From TMP-7 sp038212445 (GTDB taxonomy: Bacteria; Acidobacteriota; Terriglobia; Bryobacterales; Bryobacteraceae): a stretch of DNA of 64,000 nt. The DNA is taken from the NCBI GenBank assembly GCA_038212445.1, contig JBBQUM010000001.1, forward strand, positions 248,001 to 312,000, written 5' to 3'. Position numbers and translations under genes: made by a program. Each line of letters begins with the position of its first letter. Position 1 is the stretch's first letter. The notes beneath the pieces are model-generated. The model ran no database searches, had not been told where the DNA came from, and saw nothing but the letters and a program-made list of their open reading frames with translations. Of the stretch, positions 51,800 through 60,140 are shown piece by piece.

Positions 51800-52495
51800 T
51801 TACTTGCGGCGTTTCAAGCCGCTTGGATCCACGCCATCGCCGGTACGCTTTCGCCAGTCCTGAAGAAGTGCGCGTAGTTCGTCCGCACGCAGGCGGTGCC
51901 CCGGTTCGCTCGCCAGGTTGTTCGCTTCATCCGGATCATCCGCCAGGTTGAACAGGTGCGTGGGCTGCAGCTTCGCATTGGTGACCATCTTGTCGTAGCC
52001 GCGAACAATCATTCGCCATTCACCCGTTTGCCGGAGCATCCCTTCCGAACAAACCAGTGGCGGCGGCGCAGACAGAGTGACGACGCGCCCGTGCACTTCC
52101 GCTGGAATCTCCATGCCCAGAAGCGACAGGATCGTCGGCATCACGTCCACGGTCGAGATGAGGGCATCGCTGGTAATCCCGCCTTCGAGCATTCCGGGAA
52201 ATCGGATCGACAATGGAATTCGTGCGCTGTGCTCGTCCCAACCGCGCCCTGCCGGAGCGCCCGCGGCCACCACAATCGTGCGATCGTCGATCGTTTCGAC
52301 GACGTCAAACAGGCGCGTCAGCGGTTGCGCGTCGCCGCCATGTGGATAGCGACCGGTGAGCATGGGCGTTAAGCCATCGTCAGTACAGGCCGTGTACGCG
52401 CGGCGGAAAACCACGCTGTTCGCCACTTCTTTGGTGAACGCCAACTTAGGCCGTCCGGCGAACATCCAGGCGAGTACGGCGCGCCGGGAAAACAT
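51800..52495 (-). CDS. Small sulfatase-like protein without the catalytic Cys/Ser motif
   Basis: 231 residues, half the length of a sulfatase. It has recognisable ends: TGRYPHGGDAQ near residue 50, GRGWDEHSARIPLSIRFPGM, STVDVMPTILSLLGMEIPAE and the tail HLFNLADDPDEANNLASEPG. In active sulfatases the segment before LTGRYP is C/S-x-P-S-R, which becomes formylglycine; here it reads ACTDDGLTPMLTGRYP. The central half is deleted. It is therefore probably inactive, or a remnant with an open frame. It overlaps the stop of the YqeY gene. Confidence 0.7.
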   Translation of the reverse strand: MFSRRAVLAWMFAGRPKLAFTKEVANSVVFRRAYTACTDDGLTPMLTGRYPHGGDAQPLTRLFDVVETIDDRTIVVAAGAPAGRGWDEHSARIPLSIRFPGMLEGGITSDALISTVDVMPTILSLLGMEIPAEVHGRVVTLSAPPPLVCSEGMLRQTGEWRMIVRGYDKMVTNAKLQPTHLFNLADDPDEANNLASEPGHRLRADELRALLQDWRKRTGDGVDPSGLKRRK

Positions 52496-52941
52496 CAGGC
52501 GAGCTTCGACCGGACTTTTTCGCTAAGCACCTTGCCGTCCACGCGCTTGCCGGTAAGCTTGGCCTGCGCGGCCTTCATCACCAGGCCCATCTGCTTGGCC
52601 GCTGTGGCGCCGGTCTCGGCCATCGCAGCGTCGATTGCAGCGTTGAGTTCGTCCTCGGTGGGCGCCGACGGCATGTAGCTTTCGATCAGCCGGATTTCCC
52701 ATTCTTCCTTCTCGGCCATTTCCGGACGGTTGCCTTTGCGGAACATGTCCGCGGACTCGTGCCGCTGCTTGATGAGCGTACTCATCAACTGCATCTCCGC
52801 CGCTTCGTCCGCCTCCTTCATGCTGTCGACTTTGTACTTCATCAGCGCGGCCTTCATCATCCGAATGGTGCTGAGCCGGGCCTCGTCTTTCGCCTTCATG
52901 GCTTCCACCATGTCTTTTTGAATACGGTCGATCAATGCCAT
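52495..52941 (-). CDS. GatB/YqeY domain protein
   Basis: 148 residues. Matches the family at MALIDRIQKDMVEAMKAKDE, RLSTIRMMKAALMKYKV, EMQLMSTLIKQRHESADMFR and KQMGLVMKAAQAKLTGKRVD. The YqeY domain resembles the tail of GatB, which binds tRNA in the Asp/Glu-tRNA amidotransferase, but stand-alone members have no assigned role. It is divergent from serA. Confidence 0.92.
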   Translation of the reverse strand: MALIDRIQKDMVEAMKAKDEARLSTIRMMKAALMKYKVDSMKEADEAAEMQLMSTLIKQRHESADMFRKGNRPEMAEKEEWEIRLIESYMPSAPTEDELNAAIDAAMAETGATAAKQMGLVMKAAQAKLTGKRVDGKVLSEKVRSKLA

Positions 52942-53108
52942 CGCTTTGATATTCTATCTTCTAAAGGCCCGTTCTCATGCATATCCGGAAACAAAGTCTG
53001 TTCACCGAACCATCCGCGATGCTCTTTCCGGGGAGACAAGGCACCCGGGCTCTAGACCGTGTAATGCTCGCCAAGGAAAACGCGGCCGTCTAAGCGGCCC
53101 CCATAAAC

Positions 53109-54686
53109 ATGAACATTTTAGTCGCCGACGCCATCTCAGCGGCTGGCATTGCCCAGTTGCAGGCCCAGCCCGGATGGAACGTAATCATTTCGAATCCGAA
53201 AGAATTCCACGCTCATTTGGCCGACGCCGAGGCGATGCTGGTCCGCAGCGCCGCCAAGGTAACCAAGGAAGTCCTCGACAAAGCACCCAAGCTCCGTGTC
53301 GTAGGACGTGCTGGCGTGGGTGTGGACAATGTTGACCTGGATGCGGCCACGGCCGCCGGCGTTCTGGTAATGAACACGCCGGGGGGTAACGCCGTCTCGG
53401 TGGCCGAGCATACGCTGGCGTTGATGCTGGCCATGGCGCGTTCCATTCCCCAAGCCAGCGCTTCTACTAAGGGCGGCAAGTGGGAAAAGAAGAAGTTCCT
53501 GGGGCACGAACTCCGCGGCAAGACGCTGGGCATCGTGGGACTGGGCAGCATCGGCAGGGAAGTGGCGCGCCGCGTCCGGCCCCTTGAGATGAAGATCGTT
53601 GCCTTCGATCCCTACGTCAACTCCCAGACCGCCTCGGACCTCGGGATTCAACTGGTGGACCTGCCGGCGCTTTACGCTGAGGCCGACTACGTCACCCTGC
53701 ACGTCGCGCTGACCAGCGAGACCATGGCGATGTTGAACGACGACGCCTTTGCCAAAATGAAAACCGGTGTGCGGATCGTCAATTGTGCGCGCGGCGAACT
53801 CGTCGACGGCGAGGCATTGTGTCGCGCGTTGCAGTCCGGGAAAGTGGCCGGCGCGGCGCTCGACGTGTTCCAGGTGGAGCCTCCCGCGGCCGGCGAGCCT
53901 CTGCTGGCGTTCGACACGCTGATTGCTACGCCCCATATCGGTGGGTCCACCGAGGAAGCGCAGGAGATCGTCGGCGTGCGCATCGCCGAGCAACTCATCG
54001 AGTACCTCAAGAACGGCGTCGCGCTCAACGCCGTAAACATGCCGCCCATGAGCGCCGAGCAATACAGGCAAGTGGGCCCCTACATCGAGTTGGCGGAACG
54101 GCTGGGAGTCTTCGCGGCGCATGTCGCTACCGGCAATCCTTCGGCGATCCGCATCGTATACAGCGGCAGCCTGGCGGACTCGAACACCGCAATCATCCGC
54201 AATGCCGGAGTGGCTGGAGTGCTGAAGCGGTCGTCACATGTGCGGCCGAACGTCGTCAATGCCATGCAGATCGCCGAGGAGCGCGGGCTCAGCATCGGCG
54301 AGCAACGCGAACCGCGGGCCACCAGCGAGACAGTCAGGATTGAGCTCACCACCGACACCGGAACCACCAGTGTTGAAGGACAGGTTGTGCTCGGCCATCC
54401 GCGCCTGATCCAGGTAGACGGGATTTATTGCGAGGCCCATATGGAGGGTCATATTACGTACCTGCGCAATGAGGACGTGCCCGGTGTGATCGGCGTGGTC
54501 GGCGGAGTTCTCGGCAAGCACGGCGTCAACATCGCGACGTTTTCGCTGGGACGCATGGCGAGCGGCGGAGAAGCGATTTCAGTGATCGAGAGCGATCATG
54601 CGGTGCCCGAGGCGGCGTTTGACGAACTACTCAGCAACCCGCACATCCGGCTCGCGCGCCGGGTAGACTTCCACATCGCGTCGTAG
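53109..54686 (+). CDS. serA: D-3-phosphoglycerate dehydrogenase SerA
   Basis: First step of serine synthesis (3-phosphoglycerate to 3-phosphohydroxypyruvate, NAD+). 525 residues, the long form: catalytic domain with VVGRAGVGVDNVDLDAATAA, the Rossmann loop GKTLGIVGLGSIGREVARR, catalytic Arg in VRIVNCARGELVD, catalytic His in LIATPHIGGSTEEAQE; an intervening domain (about 315-450); and a C-terminal ACT domain (EDVPGVIGVVGGVLGKHGVN) for feedback control. No strong ribosome site is seen before the ATG. Confidence 0.97.
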   Translation: MNILVADAISAAGIAQLQAQPGWNVIISNPKEFHAHLADAEAMLVRSAAKVTKEVLDKAPKLRVVGRAGVGVDNVDLDAATAAGVLVMNTPGGNAVSVAEHTLALMLAMARSIPQASASTKGGKWEKKKFLGHELRGKTLGIVGLGSIGREVARRVRPLEMKIVAFDPYVNSQTASDLGIQLVDLPALYAEADYVTLHVALTSETMAMLNDDAFAKMKTGVRIVNCARGELVDGEALCRALQSGKVAGAALDVFQVEPPAAGEPLLAFDTLIATPHIGGSTEEAQEIVGVRIAEQLIEYLKNGVALNAVNMPPMSAEQYRQVGPYIELAERLGVFAAHVATGNPSAIRIVYSGSLADSNTAIIRNAGVAGVLKRSSHVRPNVVNAMQIAEERGLSIGEQREPRATSETVRIELTTDTGTTSVEGQVVLGHPRLIQVDGIYCEAHMEGHITYLRNEDVPGVIGVVGGVLGKHGVNIATFSLGRMASGGEAISVIESDHAVPEAAFDELLSNPHIRLARRVDFHIAS

Positions 54687-54692
54687 GCGCAT

Positions 54693-54986
54693 CTAGTAAG
54701 CGGAGTCGTGATCGGCGTGGAGGGACAGGAACTGAATGTAGTCGCCCGTCCGCTTCACGACTGCGCGAATTTTCCCGCTAATCCGGATCGCGTACAGACG
54801 TGATCCGTCGCTGGCCGCGCGGCTTTGAATCGGTTCCCAACGGAGGCCCTTATCGCGGTAAATTGCCTGCCACTCAAGCGAGCTGATCTTCTTGACACAT
54901 TGCAGAACAGCTAACTGACCCTCCTTGTCGAGCGCTAACCATTGGTGCTGGAATTCTGGGTTGTTCAGGTCCACGCGTGCCGGCAT
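54693..54986 (-). CDS. RelE/ParE-like toxin
   Basis: 97 residues with the RelE-fold ending RLYAIRISGKIRAVVKRTGD, then YIQFLSLHADHDSAY, and a preceding basic region. These proteins cleave mRNA at the ribosome or poison gyrase. It lies 4 bp downstream of the antitoxin-like gene, the classical arrangement. The family within RelE cannot be settled. Confidence 0.75.
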   Translation of the reverse strand: MPARVDLNNPEFQHQWLALDKEGQLAVLQCVKKISSLEWQAIYRDKGLRWEPIQSRAASDGSRLYAIRISGKIRAVVKRTGDYIQFLSLHADHDSAY

Positions 54987-54990
54987 CGCC

Positions 54991-55254
54991 TTAGCGGGCG
55001 CGCTTGATCTTTCGTTCTAGCGCCGGGATGTCGGACTCGTGCGGCGGGTGGCTGTCGGACCACGCCAGCGCGCGATCCAGAATCTTACGATTGTCCGGCG
55101 TGTGCAGCCATAGCTCGTTGTCCGGAATCACTTGCGCGGTCTTGATCACCCATACTCCGGCCTCAACTTCTTCGACCATGACGGTCCGTCCAGCATTCTG
55201 TTTGCCTAGTGAAATCTGCCCGCTTGACCCGATCGTCTTAATTTCAACTGGCAT
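54991..55254 (-). CDS. AbrB-like antitoxin
   Basis: 87 residues from the ATG at 55254; the upstream extension is an unlikely Arg-rich stretch. The N-terminus MPVEIKTIGSSGQISLGKQN with AGRTVMVEEVEAGVWVIK has a swapped-hairpin (SpoVT/AbrB-like) look and would bind its own promoter. The C-terminal part (PHESDIPALERKIKR) probably wraps the toxin. It precedes the toxin gene in a likely two-gene operon. Confidence 0.7.
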   Translation of the reverse strand: MPVEIKTIGSSGQISLGKQNAGRTVMVEEVEAGVWVIKTAQVIPDNELWLHTPDNRKILDRALAWSDSHPPHESDIPALERKIKRAR

Positions 55255-55355
55255 GATGGCATGATAACATGAAAGCGACCAAATCTTAACCTTACCGTGG
55301 GCACCAACTCGTATTCCGATCCGTTGATTCCGACGGCTCCGGGACTTCAAAGCGA

Positions 55356-55361
55356 TATATT
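55356..55361 (+). promoter_or_regulatory. Candidate -10 box of pyrE
   Basis: TATATT lies 8 bp before the GTG start at 55370 with no Shine-Dalgarno, the same geometry as at pepP. It fits a leaderless transcript. Confidence 0.35.
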
Positions 55362-55369
55362 GGAATCCT

Positions 55370-55939
55370 GTGACGCCATCCGTCCTCGACCTTTTCCTAG
55401 AAACCGGCGCTTACCTCAAGGGCCATTTCCGACTGACCAGCGGTAAACACAGTCCCGAGTACCTTCAATGCGCGCTCGTTCTGCAACATCCGAAGCACGC
55501 CGAGCGTCTTGGCGCGGAACTAGCGAAATTGCTGAATGTTCAGGCTGATGTCGTCGCGGCGCCCGCAATCGGCGGACTGACAATCGGGCACGAGGTCGCG
55601 CGTGCGCTCGGGGCTCGCTTTATCTTCACCGAGCGCGACGCCGACGGCAAGATGACCTTGCGCCGCGGCTTCAGCGTCGCTCCCGGCGAACGCGTGGTCG
55701 TGATCGAGGACGTTGTCACAACTGGCGGCAGTTCTAAGGAAGTGGTGGACTTGCTTCGCGCGGCCGGTGCTGACGTGCTCGCTGCCGGGTCGATTATCGA
55801 CCGCAGCGGTGGCTCGGCCGACCTGGGAGTTGCTCGCGTGGCGCTTGAGACGCTCCAGGTAGTCGCCTATCTTCCCGAGGATTGCCCGCTTTGCCGCGAC
55901 GGCCTGCCCGTGGTGAAACCTGGATCGCGGAAGGCGTAG
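55370..55939 (+). CDS. pyrE: Orotate phosphoribosyltransferase
   Basis: Adds phosphoribose to orotate in pyrimidine synthesis. 189 residues with a GTG start. Features: GHFRLTSGKHSPEYLQCA, the flexible-loop part EVARALGARFIFTERDADGK and the PRPP loop VVVIEDVVTTGGSSKEVVDL. The C-terminus CPLCRDGLPVVKPGSRK is common in this branch. Its stop overlaps the truA start by one base. Confidence 0.93.
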   Translation: MTPSVLDLFLETGAYLKGHFRLTSGKHSPEYLQCALVLQHPKHAERLGAELAKLLNVQADVVAAPAIGGLTIGHEVARALGARFIFTERDADGKMTLRRGFSVAPGERVVVIEDVVTTGGSSKEVVDLLRAAGADVLAAGSIIDRSGGSADLGVARVALETLQVVAYLPEDCPLCRDGLPVVKPGSRKA

Positions 55940-56682
55940 TGCGCCGGATCAGAATCATCCTCAGCTACGAAGGGACTGATTTTCACGGCTGGCAGGTGCA
56001 GCCCGGACTGCCGACTATCCAGGCCGCGGTTGAAGCGGTAATCTCTGAGATCGAGGGCAGTCCGGTCGGCGTCGACGCTTCCGGCCGCACCGACGCGGGA
56101 GTCCACGCTCTCGCTCAACCGGTCGCGTTCTCCATCGAGAATCCCATTCCCTGTCACAATCTCAAAAAGGCGATGAACCGCCTGCTGCCGCGTTCGGTGC
56201 GCGTATTGGATGTCCAGGAGGCGGCCGACGAATTCCATCCGCGATTTGATGCGAAGGCGAAAACCTACGAGTACCGAATCTGGCGCGATGAGGTCTGCCC
56301 ACCCTTCGAACGTCGCTACGTCCACCACCACCCATATACGCTCGACGAAGCGGCAATGGTCGACTGCGCGGGCCTGCTGGTGGGCGAGCACGACTTCACC
56401 GTGTTCGCCGCTTCCGACGAGAAGGACGAGCTAGGTCGTTCGAAAGTCCGGACCATCTATAGCTCAACCCTCGAACGCCGCGGCGAGCGGCTTATCTACC
56501 GCGTGCGCGGGAGCGGTTTCCTGAAGCATATGGTGCGGAACATTGTCGGCGTCCTGATCGAGGCGGGGAAGGGCAACATCAGCCCTGACGACATGCTTCT
56601 GCGCCTTCAACCCGGCTGTAAGATTCCCCCCGGACCCACCGTTCCCGGCCACGGTTTATTTCTTGTCAGCGTTGAATATTGA
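55939..56682 (+). CDS. truA: tRNA pseudouridine(38-40) synthase TruA
   Basis: 247 residues from the GTG at 55939 (in TAGTG with the pyrE stop). Conserved pieces: RIRIILSYEGTDFHGWQVQP, the catalytic Asp in DASGRTDAGVHALAQPVAF, FDAKAKTYEYRIW and GSGFLKHMVRNIVGVLIEAG. It modifies the anticodon stem of many tRNAs. The open frame continues to the left into pyrE, but the family start is here. Confidence 0.95.
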   Translation: MRRIRIILSYEGTDFHGWQVQPGLPTIQAAVEAVISEIEGSPVGVDASGRTDAGVHALAQPVAFSIENPIPCHNLKKAMNRLLPRSVRVLDVQEAADEFHPRFDAKAKTYEYRIWRDEVCPPFERRYVHHHPYTLDEAAMVDCAGLLVGEHDFTVFAASDEKDELGRSKVRTIYSSTLERRGERLIYRVRGSGFLKHMVRNIVGVLIEAGKGNISPDDMLLRLQPGCKIPPGPTVPGHGLFLVSVEY

Positions 56683-56696
56683 TACGCTGAAAGTTC

Positions 56697-58631
56697 ATGA
56701 GTCTCAATGTAACTTTGCCGGACGGTAGTGTCCAGACGGTGCCAGACGGATCCTCACCGCTGGATATAGCCAGGGGAATCAGTCCACGGCTTGCCGATGA
56801 TGCAGTGGTGGCCCGTGTTGATGGGCAGTTGTACGACCTCACTCGCCCCCTCGAGCACGACGCGAAAGTCCAGATCCTCACTGCCAAACAGGCCGACCCC
56901 GATGCTCTCTTCGTGCTCCGGCACTCCACGGCGCATTTGCTCGCGGCGGCGGTGCTCGAACTGTACCCCGACACCAAACTCGGCGCGGGGCCGCCCGTCG
57001 ACAATGGCTTCTACTACGACTTCCAACGCGCCACCCCGTTCACTCCCGAAGATCTCGAGAAGATCGAGAAGCGCATGTGGGAATTGCACGGCAAGGACCT
57101 GCCGTATGGCCGGATTCTTACTGAAAAAGAGGCCGGCCTCGAAAAGTACAAGGACGACTGGATGAAATGTGAATTCATCCAGGAGAAGGCCGACCAGGTT
57201 TTCACCGAGTACACGCTGGGTCCGCGATTCGTCGATTTCTGCCGCGGTCCGCATGTGCCGTCCACCTCGCGTCTGAAGGCGTTCAAGCTGATGAGCGTCG
57301 CCGGGGCGCATTGGAAGGGCGACCTCACCAAGCCGCTCCAGCGCATTTACGGGACCGCCTGGTTCTCCAAGAAAGACCTCGAAGCCTATCTCGCGCGCGT
57401 TGAAGAAGCCAAGAAGCGCGATCACCGGAAACTCGGTCAGGAACTCGATCTGTTCAGCATCCAGGAACTCGCCGGTCCAGGGCTGATCTTCTTTCACCCC
57501 AAGGGCGGCCGCATTCGCAAAATCATTGAAGACTGGATGCGCGACCAGTATCTCGCTCGCGGCTATGAGCTCGTGTACACGCCGCACGTGATGCGTCGCG
57601 ATCTTTGGAAGATATCGGGTCACGCAGGTTTCTACAGCGACAGCATGTTCAAGCCGATGGAGCTTGACGATGCCGAGTATCAGTTGAAGCCGATGAATTG
57701 CCCCGGCCACATTCTGATCTATCGCGATCGCATGCGTAGCTATCGCGACCTTCCGGTACGCCTCGGCGAACTGGGCACCGTGTATCGCTACGAACGCAGC
57801 GGCACCATGCACGGACTTCTCCGGGTCCGCGGCTTCACGCAGGACGACGCGCATATTTTCTGTACTCCCGACCAGATTGAACAGGAAGTGGTCAGTTGTC
57901 TCGAGTTCGCGCAGGATGTCCTCAAGACGTTTGGCTTTGAAGCTTACGAAGCCGAACTGTCCACCTGGGACGGCGGCGCGAGCGGCAAGTACGACGGCTC
58001 GCCTGACCAATGGGAACTCGCTGAGAAGTCGCTCAAGAGCGCAGTGGAGCGGCTCAAAATCGAAGCCAAGGTCATCCCTGACGAGGCGGCTTTCTACGGG
58101 CCGAAGATCGACGTCAAACTAGTGGACGCGATCGGACGCAAATGGCAGCTTTCCACTGTCCAGTTCGACTTCACGCTCCCTCGACGGTTCGACCTCGAGT
58201 ACATCGCCGAGGATGGTAAGGCTCACCAGCCGCTGATGGTTCACCGCGCACTCTACGGCAGCATTGAGCGCTTTTTTGGCATTCTGATCGAACACTATGC
58301 CGGCGCTTTCCCGGTATGGCTCGCACCGGTGCAGGTGGAAGTGATGCCCATCACCGACCGGCAGTTTGAGTATGCCCAGGCTTTGGTGAAGCAGCTTTCT
58401 GAGGCTGGGATTCGCGTTCACCTCGACGATCGGAAAGAGAAGGTGAACCTGAAGATCCGCGAGGCGCAGCTGCAGAAGATTCCGTACATGCTCGTCGTGG
58501 GTGACCGCGAAGCCGAGAACGGAACCGTGTCGGTCCGCAACCGTAAGCATGCTGATCAAGGCGTGAAGCCGGTGGCCGAATTCCTCGTGGAACTGCAAAA
58601 GCTGATCGACACCAAAGCCGTGACGGAGTAG
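56697..58631 (+). CDS. thrS: Threonyl-tRNA synthetase
   Basis: 644 residues with full domain order: TGS (1-60), the HxxxH editing region (LRHSTAHLLAAAVLELYPD), catalytic core with motif 2 (YRYERSGTMHGLLRVRGFTQ) and the zinc Cys in KPMNCPGHILIYRD, motif 3 (MVHRALYGSIERFFGILIEH), and the anticodon-binding domain. All catalytic sites appear intact. It starts 14 bp after truA with an ATG. Confidence 0.97.
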   Translation: MSLNVTLPDGSVQTVPDGSSPLDIARGISPRLADDAVVARVDGQLYDLTRPLEHDAKVQILTAKQADPDALFVLRHSTAHLLAAAVLELYPDTKLGAGPPVDNGFYYDFQRATPFTPEDLEKIEKRMWELHGKDLPYGRILTEKEAGLEKYKDDWMKCEFIQEKADQVFTEYTLGPRFVDFCRGPHVPSTSRLKAFKLMSVAGAHWKGDLTKPLQRIYGTAWFSKKDLEAYLARVEEAKKRDHRKLGQELDLFSIQELAGPGLIFFHPKGGRIRKIIEDWMRDQYLARGYELVYTPHVMRRDLWKISGHAGFYSDSMFKPMELDDAEYQLKPMNCPGHILIYRDRMRSYRDLPVRLGELGTVYRYERSGTMHGLLRVRGFTQDDAHIFCTPDQIEQEVVSCLEFAQDVLKTFGFEAYEAELSTWDGGASGKYDGSPDQWELAEKSLKSAVERLKIEAKVIPDEAAFYGPKIDVKLVDAIGRKWQLSTVQFDFTLPRRFDLEYIAEDGKAHQPLMVHRALYGSIERFFGILIEHYAGAFPVWLAPVQVEVMPITDRQFEYAQALVKQLSEAGIRVHLDDRKEKVNLKIREAQLQKIPYMLVVGDREAENGTVSVRNRKHADQGVKPVAEFLVELQKLIDTKAVTE

Positions 58632-58647
58632 TGTCCTGCTCGAGCCC

Positions 58648-59766
58648 TTGTCGTATCTGGTAGCCGCCATTCTAACCGGCTCGCTGGTCTACTGCGTACT
58701 GGTTGTCGTGGCGGTGGGGCGATATCGGGAGGTGCGGCCGCCCGCGGTCTCACCGGCCGTCCCAATCTCCATTCTGAAGCCGCTGGCCGGCCTGGACCAG
58801 GGCCTCGAAGCCAACTTGCGATCTTTTTTCGAGCAGAAGTATGCGGGCGACTTCGAGATTCTGTTCGCTCTGCGGACGGACGCCGATCCGGCCGCTCCGC
58901 TCGTGGAAGCTTTGCGCGCCGAATACCCTGACGTACCCTCGCGTCTCATCATCACCGGTGAACCGCCCTATCCGAACGCCAAGGTTTACAGCCTCCACCG
59001 CATGTTGTGCGAGGCGCGGCACGACTTGCTGGTGATGAGCGACTCCGACACTCGTGTTGACCCGCGCCTGCTGGCTACGGTCGCCGCCGAGTTCAGCGAC
59101 GAGTACGTCGGCCTGGCCACCTGTCCCTACCGCGCGATTGGCGGACCCAGTTTGTGGTCGCGTCTCGAAGCAGCCGGCATGGATACCGAATTCTGGGCCG
59201 GCGCGCTCGTAGCCCGCATGCTCGAAGGAATGAAGTTTGCTGTAGGCCCGACGATCGTCGCCCGCCGGGAAGTGCTCGCCTCCATCGGCGGCTTGGACGT
59301 GTTGAAGGACTACCTGGCCGAGGATTTCGTCATGGGCCAGCGAGCAGCCGAGGCCGGCGCCGGCGTGATCCTATCGTCCTATGTGATCGAACACCGCATC
59401 GGCTCGGTGGAATGGCGCGAGAACTTCGCGCATCGCGTCCGCTGGGCACGGTCGACACGCCGCTCACGCCCAGCGGGCTACGTCGGCCAACTCTTCACCA
59501 ACCCGCTTCCCATCGCGCTCGTGCTCGTCGCGCTTGAGCCCGCGTGGTGGCCGTGGTTGGCCGGGACGCTGCTCGCGAGAGCCGCCGCTGCCAGAGCTAC
59601 GGCCCGGCAGGCGCTCGGCGCGCCAGTCGACTGGCTGCTCCTGCCCGCCCAGGACCTTCTAAGCTTCTTCTTCTGGATCGCCGGCTTCTTCGGCAACACG
59701 ATCCACTGGCGCGGCCGCACCTACCGCCTCCTGAGCGACGGCCGCTTCGAGCTTGTAGGGAAGTAG
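58648..59766 (+). CDS. GT21-type glycosyltransferase (ceramide glucosyltransferase/HpnI-like)
   Basis: 372 residues with a TTG start, an N-terminal membrane helix (YLVAAILTGSLVYCVLVVVA) and two C-terminal ones (PIALVLVALEPAWWPWLAG, LLSFFFWIAGFFGNT). The catalytic region has PISILKPLAGLDQGLEANLR, the DxD-type DLLVMSDSDTRVDPRL, VGPTIVARREVLASIGGLDV, EDFVMGQRAAEAG and HRVRWARSTR. The family covers ceramide glucosyltransferases and HpnI, which makes N-acetylglucosaminyl hopanoids. Which lipid is used is not known. Confidence 0.88.
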   Translation: MSYLVAAILTGSLVYCVLVVVAVGRYREVRPPAVSPAVPISILKPLAGLDQGLEANLRSFFEQKYAGDFEILFALRTDADPAAPLVEALRAEYPDVPSRLIITGEPPYPNAKVYSLHRMLCEARHDLLVMSDSDTRVDPRLLATVAAEFSDEYVGLATCPYRAIGGPSLWSRLEAAGMDTEFWAGALVARMLEGMKFAVGPTIVARREVLASIGGLDVLKDYLAEDFVMGQRAAEAGAGVILSSYVIEHRIGSVEWRENFAHRVRWARSTRRSRPAGYVGQLFTNPLPIALVLVALEPAWWPWLAGTLLARAAAARATARQALGAPVDWLLLPAQDLLSFFFWIAGFFGNTIHWRGRTYRLLSDGRFELVGK

Positions 59767-60140
59767 AACGGGTCTCCCGACCCGTTTCAGCACAAGCGCA
59801 ACGGAAAGTTGCACGGGGCACAGGGAGCAGGAGTAGAACGGGGGCAACGGAAATAGCACGGGGCGCAGGGAGCACTGCGGGTCGGTAGCGGAACCTCTGG
59901 CGGCCGCCGTGAGGAGCACGGATCCGGGATTCCGTCCGGAGCGCGCCATAAAGATGCTGGTGCCGCTGCCGGCGGTCTAGTATTCGAGCGCCGCTGCGGT
60001 TCAGAACTTCGACCAGGAACTTCTTTTGAGAATCAGACGGCTGCCAGGCGTGATGTAAGCGGGCGCAGGCAGCCGGAGTAGAACGGGTCTCCCGACCCGT
60101 TTCAGCACGAGTGCATTAGGCGCTGGCACGCCACTCCGAA
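59767..60140. repeat. Intergenic region with two copies of a palindromic repeat
   Basis: A 20-bp palindrome with 8-bp arms and a TCCC loop occurs at 59767-59786, directly after the glycosyltransferase stop, and again at 60082-60101; the match extends a few bases on both sides. Between them are two looser repeats (near 59796-59840 and 59840-59880). The first palindrome may act as a terminator. The rest of the region has no gene. Confidence 0.7.
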
